In this document: piece by piece, positions 1-8,834 of the stretch | How the letters are laid out: each line of letters begins with the position of its first letter | Numbering within the stretch: the stretch's first letter is position 1 | Origin: Wolbachia endosymbiont (group B) of Germaria angustata | GTDB lineage: Bacteria > Pseudomonadota > Alphaproteobacteria > Rickettsiales > Anaplasmataceae | Reading direction: 5' to 3' | NCBI RefSeq assembly: GCF_964026725.1 | Contig: NZ_OZ034691.1 | Coordinates: forward strand, 744,001-808,000 | Length of the DNA: 64,000 nucleotides | Made by a program: the position numbers and the translations under genes | Notes under the pieces: generated by a model | What the model saw: the letters and a program-made list of their open reading frames with translations, nothing else | What the model was told of the DNA's origin: nothing | Databases searched by the model: none

Positions 1-1008
1 GGACAGAGATATAGATTTTTTAGTATTTAGCTCAAATTCTTGACCATTAATTGTAACTTTACCACCTTGAATTTTATATTCTTTGTTATCAAACTGAATT
101 TTATCCGCAAGAATCACAAAATCCTTACCATCTATATTTATTTTTCCATTTCTTATTTCAAATCTTTTGTCTCCAATGTTGAGAGCTTTTATAATACCAG
201 GAAGCTGTCCAAGACCTATTGCCTCTAGAAATTGATTCCAATTTTTCATCAAGCTTTCGCTGCTCAATATATAGCACCCTTTATTATCGCTTATCTCTTT
301 CAACTCAATATCTTCAATATCGGAGTCAGATAATACTTTTTTCCAGTCATCGCGTTTCTGTGTTACAAGATCTTCATTAGGTGCTAGAGATATGTAAGGT
401 ACATCCATTAGCCTAGCAGGCAAATATTCAACAAGTAGTTCTATGAATGTTTTTCCAGTTCCTGTTGCAAGCGCAAACTCTTTAGTTGGACTCTTACCTT
501 CTTTTAAGTGTTCTATTGTTTCTTTGATGTAAGATAAATGTTGTGGAAATATTATAATTTTACCAAGCCCACCTACTGTTGCACTTTTTTCTTTACCTTT
601 GATTGTTACACTATAATGGTGATTACCTTTCTTATCTCTGCTGATTGTTAACTCATGCTGTGTGTACAAAGTAAGTAGATCCTCGTCAGTGTAATCTTTC
701 GTATCTTTAATATCTACCGAAGAAGGATCACTTTCATCAAATTTAACACTGTATGTACCTTCTTCCTTCTTCGTTAAAGTTACACCAATTTCTCTTTCAC
801 GTATTGTTACTTTATCATTTATTTCATCTTTATTGCTACTCAACAGACTTTCTATTTTTTCTTTTATTTTCTTTGCAGCTTGAGGAGTTTTGCTATTTAA
901 TTCAATTGACAGCAAGATTCCCAAGTAAGTCTTTTCTAGCCCTTCTATATTTCTCTTTTTTGAATCGTCATCAAACTTTGTGAATATTTGCGCAGATGAA
1001 TGTACCAT
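1..1008 (-). CDS. Large P-loop (helicase-like) protein, N-terminal part, runs off left edge
   Basis: The frame is open without a stop from an ATG at 1006-1008 down to base 1, giving the first ~335 residues; the C-terminus lies outside the window. Residues 1-60 are charged and helical. Around residues 175-190 there is a Walker A-like motif, ALATGTGKTF, followed by a hydrophobic strand (VPYISLAPNEDLV) as in motif Ia of superfamily 2 helicases and type I/III restriction translocases. After that come repeated short beta-like modules rich in DG, NG and GK turns (about 275-330). This fits an insertion within a helicase core, but motif II (DExx) is not yet reached. The product is inferred to be a DNA/RNA-dependent ATPase of the accessory genome. 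I do not recognise a named family. No neighbour on the same strand explains it, and the next gene (1324) is divergent. Confidence 0.7.
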   Translation of the reverse strand, partial: MVHSSAQIFTKFDDDSKKRNIEGLEKTYLGILLSIELNSKTPQAAKKIKEKIESLLSSNKDEINDKVTIREREIGVTLTKKEEGTYSVKFDESDPSSVDIKDTKDYTDEDLLTLYTQHELTISRDKKGNHHYSVTIKGKEKSATVGGLGKIIIFPQHLSYIKETIEHLKEGKSPTKEFALATGTGKTFIELLVEYLPARLMDVPYISLAPNEDLVTQKRDDWKKVLSDSDIEDIELKEISDNKGCYILSSESLMKNWNQFLEAIGLGQLPGIIKALNIGDKRFEIRNGKINIDGKDFVILADKIQFDNKEYKIQGGKVTINGQEFELNTKKSISLS

Positions 1009-1157
1009 GTTTTTACCTTTAAAATACAGTGTTAATCTTTTAATAATATAGGAAATTAAATAATTAATCAATATATTTAATTAATGAATTACAAAATAAT
1101 CATAAATTTTTCTATTATTTCCAAATGAATTAGTATTAACTCTTTAATGTACATTAG

Positions 1158-1245
1158 TAAAAACCCAAATAATATAACCATTGATAACAATAAAAACCAA
1201 AGGTCGTGAGAACTGTTTTTCTTTGAATTTGCAGGTCTAGTTTAT
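1158..1245. repeat. Dispersed ~90-bp intergenic repeat, copy 1
   Basis: This stretch aligns with 2250-2347 and 46434-46522. The shared core runs from an AACCAAA(ACC) block through a GTGAGAA-like block and a T-run to a GAAT...GGTCTA block. It lies in the 315-bp gap between two divergent accessory genes, which should also contain their promoters. It shows no coding potential. Confidence 0.6.
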
Positions 1246-1323
1246 TAATTAATTTAAAGTATTGCATTCTATCTTTATTTATATTTTTATTAAAATAATA
1301 AATTAACTATAGAGAGGTATATA

Positions 1324-2061
1324 ATGAAAAGTATATTTAATAAAGCTAATGCACCTTATCTTGTGAGTGGTGCTTTGGCTACTTCGGCTTTATTGGCATC
1401 AGGAGTATTTGCTGTAGCTCCTTACATTGTTTTTTTAGCTCCAGTTGCAGCTTTGAGTGTTGGTCTTCCACTTATTGTTGTTGATGCTGTGTTTTCTTTT
1501 GTAACTATTGCATTTTCATGTGCTGCAATTAGTAAAAACAACACTATTGCTGAGAAAAAAGATCAACTTAATCAACAAAGTAATGAGATTGCTAGCCTAA
1601 AAAAGCAACTTGATGAGAAAGAAATTGACGTACGAAATTACAAAAACTCAGAAGAAGGTAATTCTGCTTCTAGGTTAGCAAAAGCAGCAGTAGCAGGAAC
1701 AATGGCAACAGGAGGAATAGTAGGAGTGATGTTAGTAGGAATAACAGGAGGGATGTTAGGAGCAATAGTAGGACAATCAATATTAGGAGTATATGTTGAC
1801 AATTCTAAAGAAGGAGAAGCACGGAGAAAAGCGACTGTTGATAATGCTGTACATGTTTGGGATGTATCGCAATCGGCGTTTGGCGTTGTTAAAAGTAGTG
1901 TGAAATATACTTGTGGTAGCATTATTGAGTGTTCAAAAAGTAGCATTAACAGTGTAGGAACCGTCTTGAAAAGTGTTCTTGATGTCATTGCTTATCCCAC
2001 GGAGAATTTAAAATTCCCTTCAATTTCACTAATAAAAGTTAACTCTATTAGGAGAGAATAG
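1324..2061 (+). CDS. Membrane protein with coiled coil, unknown function
   Basis: This 245-residue protein has a good ribosome site (AGAGAGG) a few bases before the ATG. Residues ~10-70 hold two or three hydrophobic, Ala/Val-rich membrane segments. Residues ~76-108 are a Lys/Gln/Glu coiled coil. Residues ~118-155 are a Gly/Ala/Val hairpin that looks like a second pair of membrane helices. The tail is Ser/Val-rich and soluble. The layout (N-terminal helices, coiled coil, glycine-rich hydrophobic hairpin) is common among small secreted or inclusion-membrane-type proteins of intracellular bacteria, but I recognise no family and assign no function. Codon use changes abruptly in the hairpin (about 1677-1790), where nearly every codon ends in A. 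Confidence 0.75.
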   Translation: MKSIFNKANAPYLVSGALATSALLASGVFAVAPYIVFLAPVAALSVGLPLIVVDAVFSFVTIAFSCAAISKNNTIAEKKDQLNQQSNEIASLKKQLDEKEIDVRNYKNSEEGNSASRLAKAAVAGTMATGGIVGVMLVGITGGMLGAIVGQSILGVYVDNSKEGEARRKATVDNAVHVWDVSQSAFGVVKSSVKYTCGSIIECSKSSINSVGTVLKSVLDVIAYPTENLKFPSISLIKVNSIRRE

Positions 2062-2104
2062 CTGAAACTATTTTTCCCTTTGATATTAAATCGCAAAAAA
2101 ATTG

Positions 2105-2140
2105 GCGTAAGTTTAGGCGGTGTTGTGTCTGAGCTTACGC
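2105..2140. terminator. Long hairpin downstream of the 1324-2061 gene
   Basis: GCGTAAG at 2105-2111 pairs with CTTACGC at 2134-2140. The stem extends inward by four more pairs (TTTA with TGAG, allowing G-U), leaving a 14-base loop. It sits 44 bases after a stop codon. There is no following T-run, so it may be a Rho-independent-like terminator or a remnant of a mobile repeat. Confidence 0.4.
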
Positions 2141-2249
2141 ACATGCTATATAAGATTCTAAATCATATTATCCTTTTGGAATGCATGTAGGCTCCAGGTT
2201 ATAACAAATGATCTCACCATTCCAAACAAATTATATTAACTTAATATTA

Positions 2250-2347
2250 TTTATCATTAAAAACTCAAATAATATGATCACTTCCGGCAACCAAAACCAA
2301 GGGCAGTGAGAAGTGTTTTTCTTGGAATCGGTTGGTCTACCACTTGT
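2250..2347. repeat. Dispersed ~90-bp intergenic repeat, copy 2
   Basis: This is the best-preserved of the three copies (others at 1158-1245 and 46434-46522). It contains CCAAG and CTTGG arms about 20 bases apart, and an AACCAAAACC block facing a GGTTGGT block, so it can fold on itself. It lies between two accessory genes. Confidence 0.6.
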
Positions 2348-2356
2348 TCTACGCGA

Positions 2357-2406
2357 ATTTATATCAATTTATTACTTTATTTCTCTGTTTTTTTGAAATT
2401 CCCCTC
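2357..2406. mobile_element. Remnant of an IS end
   Basis: The bases match 38284-38340 closely (ATATCAATTTATTACTTT, then TTTTTTGAAATTCCCC versus TTTTTTGAAGTTCCCC). At 38 kb this stretch is the leader of a truncated reading frame with a good ribosome site. The shared segment is therefore best read as the terminal part of an insertion sequence, of which only the end remains here. Confidence 0.45.
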
Positions 2407-2432
2407 ATAAAATTAAATAGCTTACTGTAAAA

Positions 2433-3554
2433 TTATAGTCTTAAGTCCTTGTTTGCAGGTTGTACAGAGACGCTGTTAAATGAAGATATAGGTGACCTAT
2501 GAGTTAAGTTAACCGTGCTTTTATCTTCAAATTGCAATGCTTCACTTATATTTTCTAATTTTCTTTTTTTAGGTAGTGTATGTTCATCAAATGTCTCTAG
2601 GTTTCTTTTATGTAATTGTGCTTTTAAGTCTGGAGCTAAGTGCATATCTTCAAGATAATAAATAATTTCTTCTGAGTTAGAATATACAACAATATAGTCC
2701 AAAAGTCTCATATTTTTTTCATCTTGTCTATCTATACTAGCTCCTTTCTCTATAAGGTATTCAACAATATCTAACTGACCATGCATAACAGCAAAGTGCA
2801 AAGAACTCTCACCTTCTTTGCTATATAGATTTATATTGGCTCCTTTCTCTACAAGATATTCAACAATATCCAATCTACCATGTATAACAGCAAAGTGCAA
2901 AGGACACATACTATCTTTGTTTAATGATTTTATTATAGCCCCTTGCGCTACAAGGTATTTAGCAATATCTAAGTGACCATATAAGGCAGCAAAGTGCAAA
3001 GGATTCATACCTTTTGTGTTCTTTAGATTTACATCACCCCCTTTCCTTACAAGATGCTGAACAGTACCTAAGTGACCATGTATGGTAGCATAGTTTAAAG
3101 AAGTAAAACCCTCTTCATTAATGCTATTAATAAATTTACTTAATTTATTAGGATCTATTTTCTCCAATATAAGCCTAATAACTTCTTCATTACCATCTTG
3201 GGCTAGTAAATGTAAGACAGTATCTCCATCATAAAGAGAATCAATAAATTCATTAACTAATTTGCTATATTTACTTACATGACTCCAAACAGATATAATG
3301 TGATTTACATTTTTAAGGCAAAATGATGTCATAATTACTCTTAGAGTTTCTTCTTCTGTTCCTTCTTGTTCTTTCTCTGTTCGTATTATTTTTTGTACCC
3401 CTTTATGAATCCTTGCTATTGACTCCTCTAACTCAATCACTGAAAATTTATGAGATTGATCAAGAGTGTCCAAAATCTGTTGCTTATCTTTTTCTGATTT
3501 CTTCTGGAGGAAAATTTCTTCTATGTCAATTTGATTAGGACTCAAGTAAGCCAC
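2433..3554 (-). CDS. Ankyrin-repeat C-terminal fragment of the STAND protein
   Basis: This 373-residue frame starts at an internal Met in the post-ATPase segment. Residues ~1-60 resemble the winged-helix region that follows NB-ARC domains, ending in an IHKGVQKIIR stretch that matches the family's HrLVQ-type motif. Residues ~105-310 hold five to six ankyrin repeats (consensus TxLHxA, GHLDIVEYLVEKGA, N). The C-terminal ~60 residues are Lys/Arg- and Ser-rich and disordered. If expressed alone it would be a free ankyrin protein, and it may be annotated that way. The preceding frame carries the same domain architecture, so I read it as the 3' portion of the broken gene. Confidence 0.75.
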   Translation of the reverse strand: MAYLSPNQIDIEEIFLQKKSEKDKQQILDTLDQSHKFSVIELEESIARIHKGVQKIIRTEKEQEGTEEETLRVIMTSFCLKNVNHIISVWSHVSKYSKLVNEFIDSLYDGDTVLHLLAQDGNEEVIRLILEKIDPNKLSKFINSINEEGFTSLNYATIHGHLGTVQHLVRKGGDVNLKNTKGMNPLHFAALYGHLDIAKYLVAQGAIIKSLNKDSMCPLHFAVIHGRLDIVEYLVEKGANINLYSKEGESSLHFAVMHGQLDIVEYLIEKGASIDRQDEKNMRLLDYIVVYSNSEEIIYYLEDMHLAPDLKAQLHKRNLETFDEHTLPKKRKLENISEALQFEDKSTVNLTHRSPISSFNSVSVQPANKDLRL

Positions 3555-4293
3555 ATATGCTACAATATCTTGCGATTGCTGCCCAATATTTTTTTTCTCT
3601 TCTTATTTTATCAAAATTAACTTTCAAAGTTGTAAATAATTCTGGAGAGATACCCTGTGCCTCAAAATAATCAAGATTTGATCCTTTCATTGCTTCATCG
3701 TATTGTTTCAGATATTTGATCATATCAATCTTTTCTTGTTTGATACATGCTGTTGCTTGTGCCAAAGCTAATGGAAGAAAATCCAATGCTTCTGCTAACT
3801 CTACTAGATAACAATTTTGTAACCTATCTTTTATTCCTAAGGTTCTTTCAATAAATGTGATTGCTTCTCCTAGAGGAAATCCATTATCTAATTCTACCTT
3901 TTCTATTTCCTTCTTCCAATTTTTCTTGTTGCGAGAAGTAATTAAAACGTAAGGCTTTTCTCTACGAAAAAACAAATCAGGAAAATGAGATGGTAAAAAT
4001 TTTTCAATCTTCGTATACTTGCTGGCGTTATCAAAAATAAAAAGACTTTTTACATCTCTAAAATCCTGATATATATCCTTGACAATAGATTCAATTTCTC
4101 TATCTCGCACACTGTTGAGATTCATATCATTTTCTATAGGAATTTTTAATTCTTTAGCTAAATTACGAAATGATTGTGAAAGAGTACTATATGTTGTAGC
4201 ATCTATCCATGCAATTTTCTTCCAGTCATTCTTCCTTCTTACTATATACGCAGTTCTTAGCCAATTCACTTTTTCCTGTTCCATGTCTTCCAT
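3535..4293 (-). pseudogene. NB-ARC-like ATPase core fragment (lacks P-loop)
   Basis: The frame of 252 residues covers the ATPase after its P-loop. WKKIAWIDA matches the RNBS-A/beta-2 strand. SLFIFDNAS at about residues 84-92 is Walker B. PYVLITSRN near 115 is the sensor strand. LAEALDFLPLALAQATA near 165 is the GLPLAL motif. The Walker A motif lies in the neighbouring frame at 4226-4474, so this fragment cannot bind nucleotide alone. It ends in a spurious C-terminus where the frame slips into the ankyrin portion. Confidence 0.75.
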
Positions 4294-4686
4294 TAATTAA
4301 GACCACTCGTGACATTTCCACTTCTTGATTTTTACTGTCTAACTTCTTTTTTAATTCATCTAACATCACTTTTCTTTTTATAAAGAATTCTGGTAAATAG
4401 CCCAAATTAAAGGAAAATGTATTTTTACCTTCTTTTTCATGAAGTATTCGTAAATTTCTGATTTCTGCACGCAATTCTTGTATATCCTTTTTTTTGCTGA
4501 ATCGTTTTCATTGATCTCTTTTAATATACTACTAGCCAATCCTTTCTTTTTTTCCTCATCTAAAATACGCACATACTCTCTTTTTTTAGATGTTTCACTA
4601 AGTACATATTTTTGTTCTAACTCTTCCCAATTTTCTAATTCCCACGTAAAGGGAAGCCGATAGCCGTATTTTTCAGCAAAGTCATG
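4226..4686 (-). pseudogene. P-loop fragments of the STAND protein (two frames)
   Basis: From 4686 down to about 4496 one frame encodes FAEKYGYRLPFTWELENW and a following Lys/Glu-rich helix. It then slips at the 8-base homopolymer 4488-4495 into the frame of 4226-4474. That second frame carries LRAEIRNLRILHEKE (helical) and RVVLINGRHGTGKSELA, a clear Walker A motif. It is followed by a further slip into the ATPase core frame. The first segment is in frame with the upstream 4687-5190 fragment, separated from it only by a TAG codon. Confidence 0.7.
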
Positions 4687-5190
4687 CTACTTCAATTGAT
4701 AATACTTAATAATCTCACCCTCTGCTTTCTCTATTCCCACCTTTTCATATAACTCTGAAGTCATCAACATTTCACCACTTTGTTTATCTTTTACTTGATG
4801 TCCAGTACGTGTAGTAAACGGGTACTTTCTTTTTGATTTACCTAAAATAACACCTTTAGTTATGTGAAGATTGGGAAATTCTCCTTTCTCGTTGCAAGAT
4901 GTAGTGTAATTTATTACTCTGGATACAGTATCCATTGCTAACTTCTCAATCCCCCTATTACAAGACAACTGATTAGTATCCACAATTTTAGTGAATTGCT
5001 CCTCAAAACTTTGAAAAATTTCCAAGCCAGCTTCTATTAAAATGTTTCTTAAGTTACCTTCTGAAGGCACAACTATTGTAGAAAATATTTTTGCTTTTTT
5101 CCTATGTTGGTTTGTAGAAATAAAACTCATACACTCCATAACTTGAGAAGTACCTACTTTCTCCACACTTGGTGGAATATAATTACCCAC
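4687..5190 (-). CDS. Unknown domain upstream of the STAND ATPase (fragment)
   Basis: This 167-residue frame has no recognisable family. It is soluble, with mixed alpha/beta character (CMSFISTNQ, KIFSTIVVPSEGN, LHITKGVILGKSKRKY) and three cysteines. Upstream, the same frame stays open to about 5300 and encodes a Lys-rich stretch (SKVRKTGKVVAKVV) before meeting the 9-base homopolymer. It ends at TAG 4687-4689, but the frame stays coding on the other side, so the stop is probably a nonsense mutation. In STAND proteins the region before the ATPase is usually the effector domain, so this segment may be the output domain (inference). Confidence 0.55.
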   Translation of the reverse strand: MGNYIPPSVEKVGTSQVMECMSFISTNQHRKKAKIFSTIVVPSEGNLRNILIEAGLEIFQSFEEQFTKIVDTNQLSCNRGIEKLAMDTVSRVINYTTSCNEKGEFPNLHITKGVILGKSKRKYPFTTRTGHQVKDKQSGEMLMTSELYEKVGIEKAEGEIIKYYQLK

Positions 5191-5210
5191 AGTTGATACA
5201 ACCTTAGCTA

Positions 5211-5558
5211 CTACTTTACCTGTTTTACGTACTTTTGAACCTGGTTTTGCTTCTTTAGAACATTCAGATAGTTTTTCCTCGAATTCTTTAATAAAAGTCT
5301 TAACAAAAAAAAAGTTGCTTTTTTCACTATTTCATCACTTGTAATGCTTATACAGCTAAACATTTCTTCATCATCAGTCGATGTACTACTGCTGCCTATA
5401 GATGAAGATCTTGTTACTCTAGGGCTCTCTTGACTTCGTCCACACTGAAGTTCTTCACTAGATAATATATTTTCATAATCAACTATTGCTGATCCAGCAT
5501 CTACATAATCCATTTGATTATCTGCTACTTGTTCTCCTATATTTTCTTTACCTAACAT
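5211..5558 (-). CDS. Ser/Thr-rich N-terminus of the STAND protein (fragment)
   Basis: The frame of 115 residues starts at ATG 5556-5558. The first ~75 residues are acidic and Ser/Thr-rich with a run like SSSIGSSSTSTDDEE, probably disordered. From about residue 84 (just after the T9 tract at 5305-5313) the product becomes an unnatural Leu/Lys stretch, while the next frame gives a plausible continuation (KTFIKEFEEKLSECSKEAK). The true protein therefore shifts frame here. Confidence 0.55.
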   Translation of the reverse strand: MLGKENIGEQVADNQMDYVDAGSAIVDYENILSSEELQCGRSQESPRVTRSSSIGSSSTSTDDEEMFSCISITSDEIVKKATFFLLRLLLKNSRKNYLNVLKKQNQVQKYVKQVK

Positions 5559-6041
5559 AAAACCGCCTATATTTTAATATTCATATTTTGATTGTTTTGT
5601 CGTAAACCTCTTTTCTGAAGATTGATTTCAACATTTGATTCTTATGCAGCTGTACCAAACCAATTTGCTGTAGAAACCTTACGGTAATCCTAAGTAACTT
5701 TAATTGCTGAGTAACAGTGTGCTTTTCTTTTGACTTCTGACTAAAATAGATATATTCTTAAAAAATCGAGAATTGCTTTCTGAGTGATATACATAATACA
5801 ATGCATCTAACTCACACCCCATGTTTTCATTACGTTAGACTGCATTGTAGCTAAAAAGATCTAGCAAAGCAAGAATTTTTTTGCATACTTTAGCATTTTA
5901 GTTTTTATTTTAAAACTAAAGCAGCTCAGTTTCATGTACTTTTATTTCTTTATCAACTGTTATTTTTCTTCTTCAATGTATCTGTGAGTAATGATAACGT
6001 TGCTGGTAAAGCAATTTTTTTATATAGCAAGATTCAGCTAT
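5559..6041. other. Gap between the STAND pseudogene and mgtE; no gene seen
   Basis: These 483 bases are AT-rich with no long frame on either strand. The first ~100 bases should hold the promoter of the broken STAND gene, and the last ~40 are the mgtE 3' flank. I saw no repeat shared with the rest of the window. Confidence 0.5.
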
Positions 6042-7403
6042 TTATAAAAAGATCGTGGCTAGACCAAAAAATATAAGAGCTGAGAGAATATCAGTTGTTG
6101 CTGATGTTAAGATTGAAGACGAAACAGCAGGATCGGATCTTAAACGATGAAGCATTATAGGAATGAAAGTGCCGATAAATGTTGCAATAATCGACATTAC
6201 AATCATGGAAACCACGAAAATGATCTCTACTTTTAAACTATGGAACCTTATTGCTAATACTACGAGCGAAATTGTAGATAAAATCACTCCATTTATAAGA
6301 CCTATTAAAAATTCTTTCATCAGTATTCTTTTTGCATTTTGCTCAGTTAGATATTTTGTTGCGATTGCCCGGATAGTTAGTGTTACTGTTTGGGATCCTG
6401 CATTTCCGCTCATTGATGCAATTATTGGCATAATTATTGGTAGTACTATAAAACTTTCTATTACGTTATCGAAAAAGCCAACTACTATAGAACATATTGT
6501 TGCAGCTAAGAGGTTAAATAATAACCAAGGTAGCCTTTTAATTATAGTTTTATGTATAGGAGCATTTATATCAGATTTAGATGATACACCGCTTATTTTA
6601 AGTACATCCTCTTCTGCTTCTTGCTGAACAATTTTGATTACATCTTCAATAAGGATTACACCGATAATTTTACCACTCTTATTTACTACTGGAGCTGATA
6701 ATAGAGAGTAATCTTTAAATATTCTTGCTACTTCTTCTTGGTCCATTCCAGTTTTAATTATTTTTATATCTTGACTCATTATCTCTTTTATTATTGTTTC
6801 TCCTGAGTGAGATATTACCTTATTGAAGTTGAAACTACCTATAGGTTCTAATTTCGAGTTAATGATGAAGATTTGGTAAAATATTTCTGGTATTTTTTTA
6901 TAATTGCGCAAGAATTCCATTAGCTGATTTATCGTCCAATAATATGGAGCTATAACCATATTTTTATGTATCAACCTTCCTGCACTTTCTTCTGGGTATG
7001 ATAACAATTCCTCTACTAATTTTTGAGTTGCATTGGGTAAGTAGTTAAGTATATTTTCTATAGACTTTCTATCTAAATCTTTCACTATAGCTACTATGTC
7101 TTCTATATCAAGAAGCATTAGTAACTTTGCTGTATTTTCTATTCCCAATATTTCTATGATCTCTACTTGTAAATCTGGTACTACATGTACTAAGGCATCA
7201 CTTAACAAATGTTGATCGAGGATATTAACTAATTTCTCCCTGTGATCACTGATCGAAGTAGATAAAAAATAAGCTAACTGAACGCTATCTATCGTTTTTA
7301 CAATATTACGAACATTCTCTAATTCTTGATTATCGAGAGACTCTATTAAATCATCAATAGCTTTTTTGTCTAAACCATAATGAGAACTTGTTTTAATATT
7401 CAT
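6042..7403 (-). CDS. mgtE: Magnesium transporter MgtE
   Basis: This 453-residue inner-membrane Mg2+ channel/transporter has the full MgtE layout. Residues ~15-135 form the helical N domain with its Leu-rich short repeats. Residues ~140-265 form a pair of CBS domains that act as the Mg2+ sensor. Residues ~290-453 form five membrane helices. The signature MSGNAGSQTVT lies at the start of the second helix. The last helix contains the DPAVSSSILTSATTD stretch, whose Asp lines the pore in known MgtE structures. Length is normal for the family. It is transcribed alone, divergently from prfB. Confidence 0.95.
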   Translation of the reverse strand: MNIKTSSHYGLDKKAIDDLIESLDNQELENVRNIVKTIDSVQLAYFLSTSISDHREKLVNILDQHLLSDALVHVVPDLQVEIIEILGIENTAKLLMLLDIEDIVAIVKDLDRKSIENILNYLPNATQKLVEELLSYPEESAGRLIHKNMVIAPYYWTINQLMEFLRNYKKIPEIFYQIFIINSKLEPIGSFNFNKVISHSGETIIKEIMSQDIKIIKTGMDQEEVARIFKDYSLLSAPVVNKSGKIIGVILIEDVIKIVQQEAEEDVLKISGVSSKSDINAPIHKTIIKRLPWLLFNLLAATICSIVVGFFDNVIESFIVLPIIMPIIASMSGNAGSQTVTLTIRAIATKYLTEQNAKRILMKEFLIGLINGVILSTISLVVLAIRFHSLKVEIIFVVSMIVMSIIATFIGTFIPIMLHRLRSDPAVSSSILTSATTDILSALIFFGLATIFL

Positions 7404-7558
7404 TACTTTACCTTATTTTTTTAATAAATATACACACTTGATTTTATTGAACATTCAAGTATAATAAAATTATTTTGAATTAACTATTATATGGTTAAAT
7501 TTCTATTTTGTTTGCTGTTATTGTTAGTGATAATAAATATATTAAAGTCTAAAGTATA

Positions 7559-8660
7559 ATGAAAACCCATCCAGAAATCCTTGAATACTTTCAAGGCTTA
7601 AATAAAAGTATTTCTCTTATCAGGAGGTGTCTTTGACATAGAAAAATTGAAGTTGCGTCTTGAAGAGCTGGATTCTCAAGCATCGAATGATAATCTGTGG
7701 CAAGACAATCAAAAAGCACAAGAAATTTTAAAAGAACGCTCTAAAATTAAGCATGACATAGAATCGTTTTCAAAGCTAGAAAGCGATTACAACGATGCTA
7801 TCAGCTTGATGAAATCTGCTATTGATGAGAATGATGAAGAATTTTTTTCTGAAGTTAAAGGTGAGTTAGTAAAGCTAGAGAAATTAATCAAACTTAAAGA
7901 GACAGAATCTTTATTTACTGGTGAAGCAGATAACAATAACTGCTTTTTAGAAATCCACTCAGGAGCTGGTGGAACAGAGAGCAATGATTGGGCTGAGATG
8001 CTCATGCGCATGTATACAAGATGGGCAGAAATTTATCACAATTTTAAAGTTGAAGTTGTAGAAAAATTAGATGGTGATGCAGTTGGTATAAAATCTACAA
8101 CAATAAAGATCATCGGAGAAAAAGCTTACGGGTGGGCAAAAAGCGAAAGTGGAGTTCATAGATTGGTTAGAATATCACCATTTGATGCAAATGGTAAACG
8201 TCATACCAGTTTTGCAAGTGTAGGAGTAACTCCAGTGATTGAAGATTCAATAGATACTGTTGTGGATGAAAAGGATTTAAAGATCGACACTTACCGTGCT
8301 TCTGGAGCAGGTGGTCAGCATGTAAATAAGACTGAAAGCGCGGTACGTATTACGCATATTCCAACAGGCGTTGTAGCTCAATGCCAAAATGGTCGTTCTC
8401 AACATAAAAATAAAGATGAAGCACTTAAACTACTTAAAGGACGTTTATATCAAATTGAATTGGAAAAAAAAGAACAGAAAATGGCCGAAGAATATGGCAA
8501 GAAATGCGATATAGGTTGGGGCAGTCAGATCAGATCGTATGTTATGCATCCATATCAAATGGTAAAGGATTTAAGGACTGGACATGAAGTTGGCAATATA
8601 AATTCCGTTTTTGATGGCAATATAGATTGTTTCATAGTTAGTGTATTGGAGTTAAAATGA
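7559..8660 (+). CDS. prfB: Peptide chain release factor 2, with programmed +1 frameshift
   Basis: RF2 releases peptides at UGA and UAA codons. It starts at ATG 7559 and reads 25 codons to an in-frame TGA at 7634-7636. The ribosome shifts +1 there and continues from GAC at 7635, giving about 366 residues, normal for RF2. The SPF anticodon-like tripeptide is at residues ~206-208, and the catalytic GGQ is at ~251-253 within GAGGQHVNKT. The longest uninterrupted frame begins only at 7647 and would lack the first ~29 residues. The gene regulates itself: low RF2 lets the ribosome pause at UGA and shift. It is divergent from mgtE. Confidence 0.95.
7621..7637 (+). promoter_or_regulatory. prfB: RF2 autoregulatory frameshift site
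   Basis: An internal Shine-Dalgarno-like AGGAGG is followed by TGT and then CTT TGA C. This matches the classic prfB slippery site (AGGGGGTATCTTTGAC in enterics). The slip is from CTT to the overlapping TTT, past TGA at 7634-7636. Confidence 0.95.
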
Positions 8661-8834
8661 GATTTATTAAAAAGCTAAGTTTTATGCTCTGCTAATAAGG
8701 GGAAAAGAAAACCAAAACCTATTGAGAAAAATGGAACAATTTTGTGAATATATCTATTATCCAAGTAGCTGATGAAAATGGCAACTCGTTTCTTATGAGC
8801 ACAAAAATGTAATATGAAGAGAAATCTTCGTACA

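Larger units (their letters stand above)
2433..5558 (-). pseudogene. Broken STAND (NB-ARC-like) ATPase with C-terminal ankyrin repeats
   Basis: Joining the minus-strand fragments rebuilds one ~1,040-residue protein: a Ser/Thr-rich N-terminus, an unknown domain, an NB-ARC-like ATPase, a winged-helix-like segment and about five ankyrin repeats. The breaks are: a single-base frameshift in a 9-base homopolymer (5305-5313); an in-frame TAG at 4687-4689, with the frame continuing directly beyond it; a frameshift in an 8-base homopolymer (4488-4495); a frameshift just after the P-loop (about 4240); and a frameshift near 3560, where the end of one frame and the start of the next join to give the ARYC...AYLSPNQI pattern typical after NB-ARC domains. 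The P-loop (GRHGTGKS), Walker B (LFIFDN), sensor (LITSR) and GLPLAL-like (FLPLALAQA) motifs are all readable. STAND ATPases usually act as ligand-triggered oligomerising switches; that role is inferred from family only. Confidence 0.8.
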
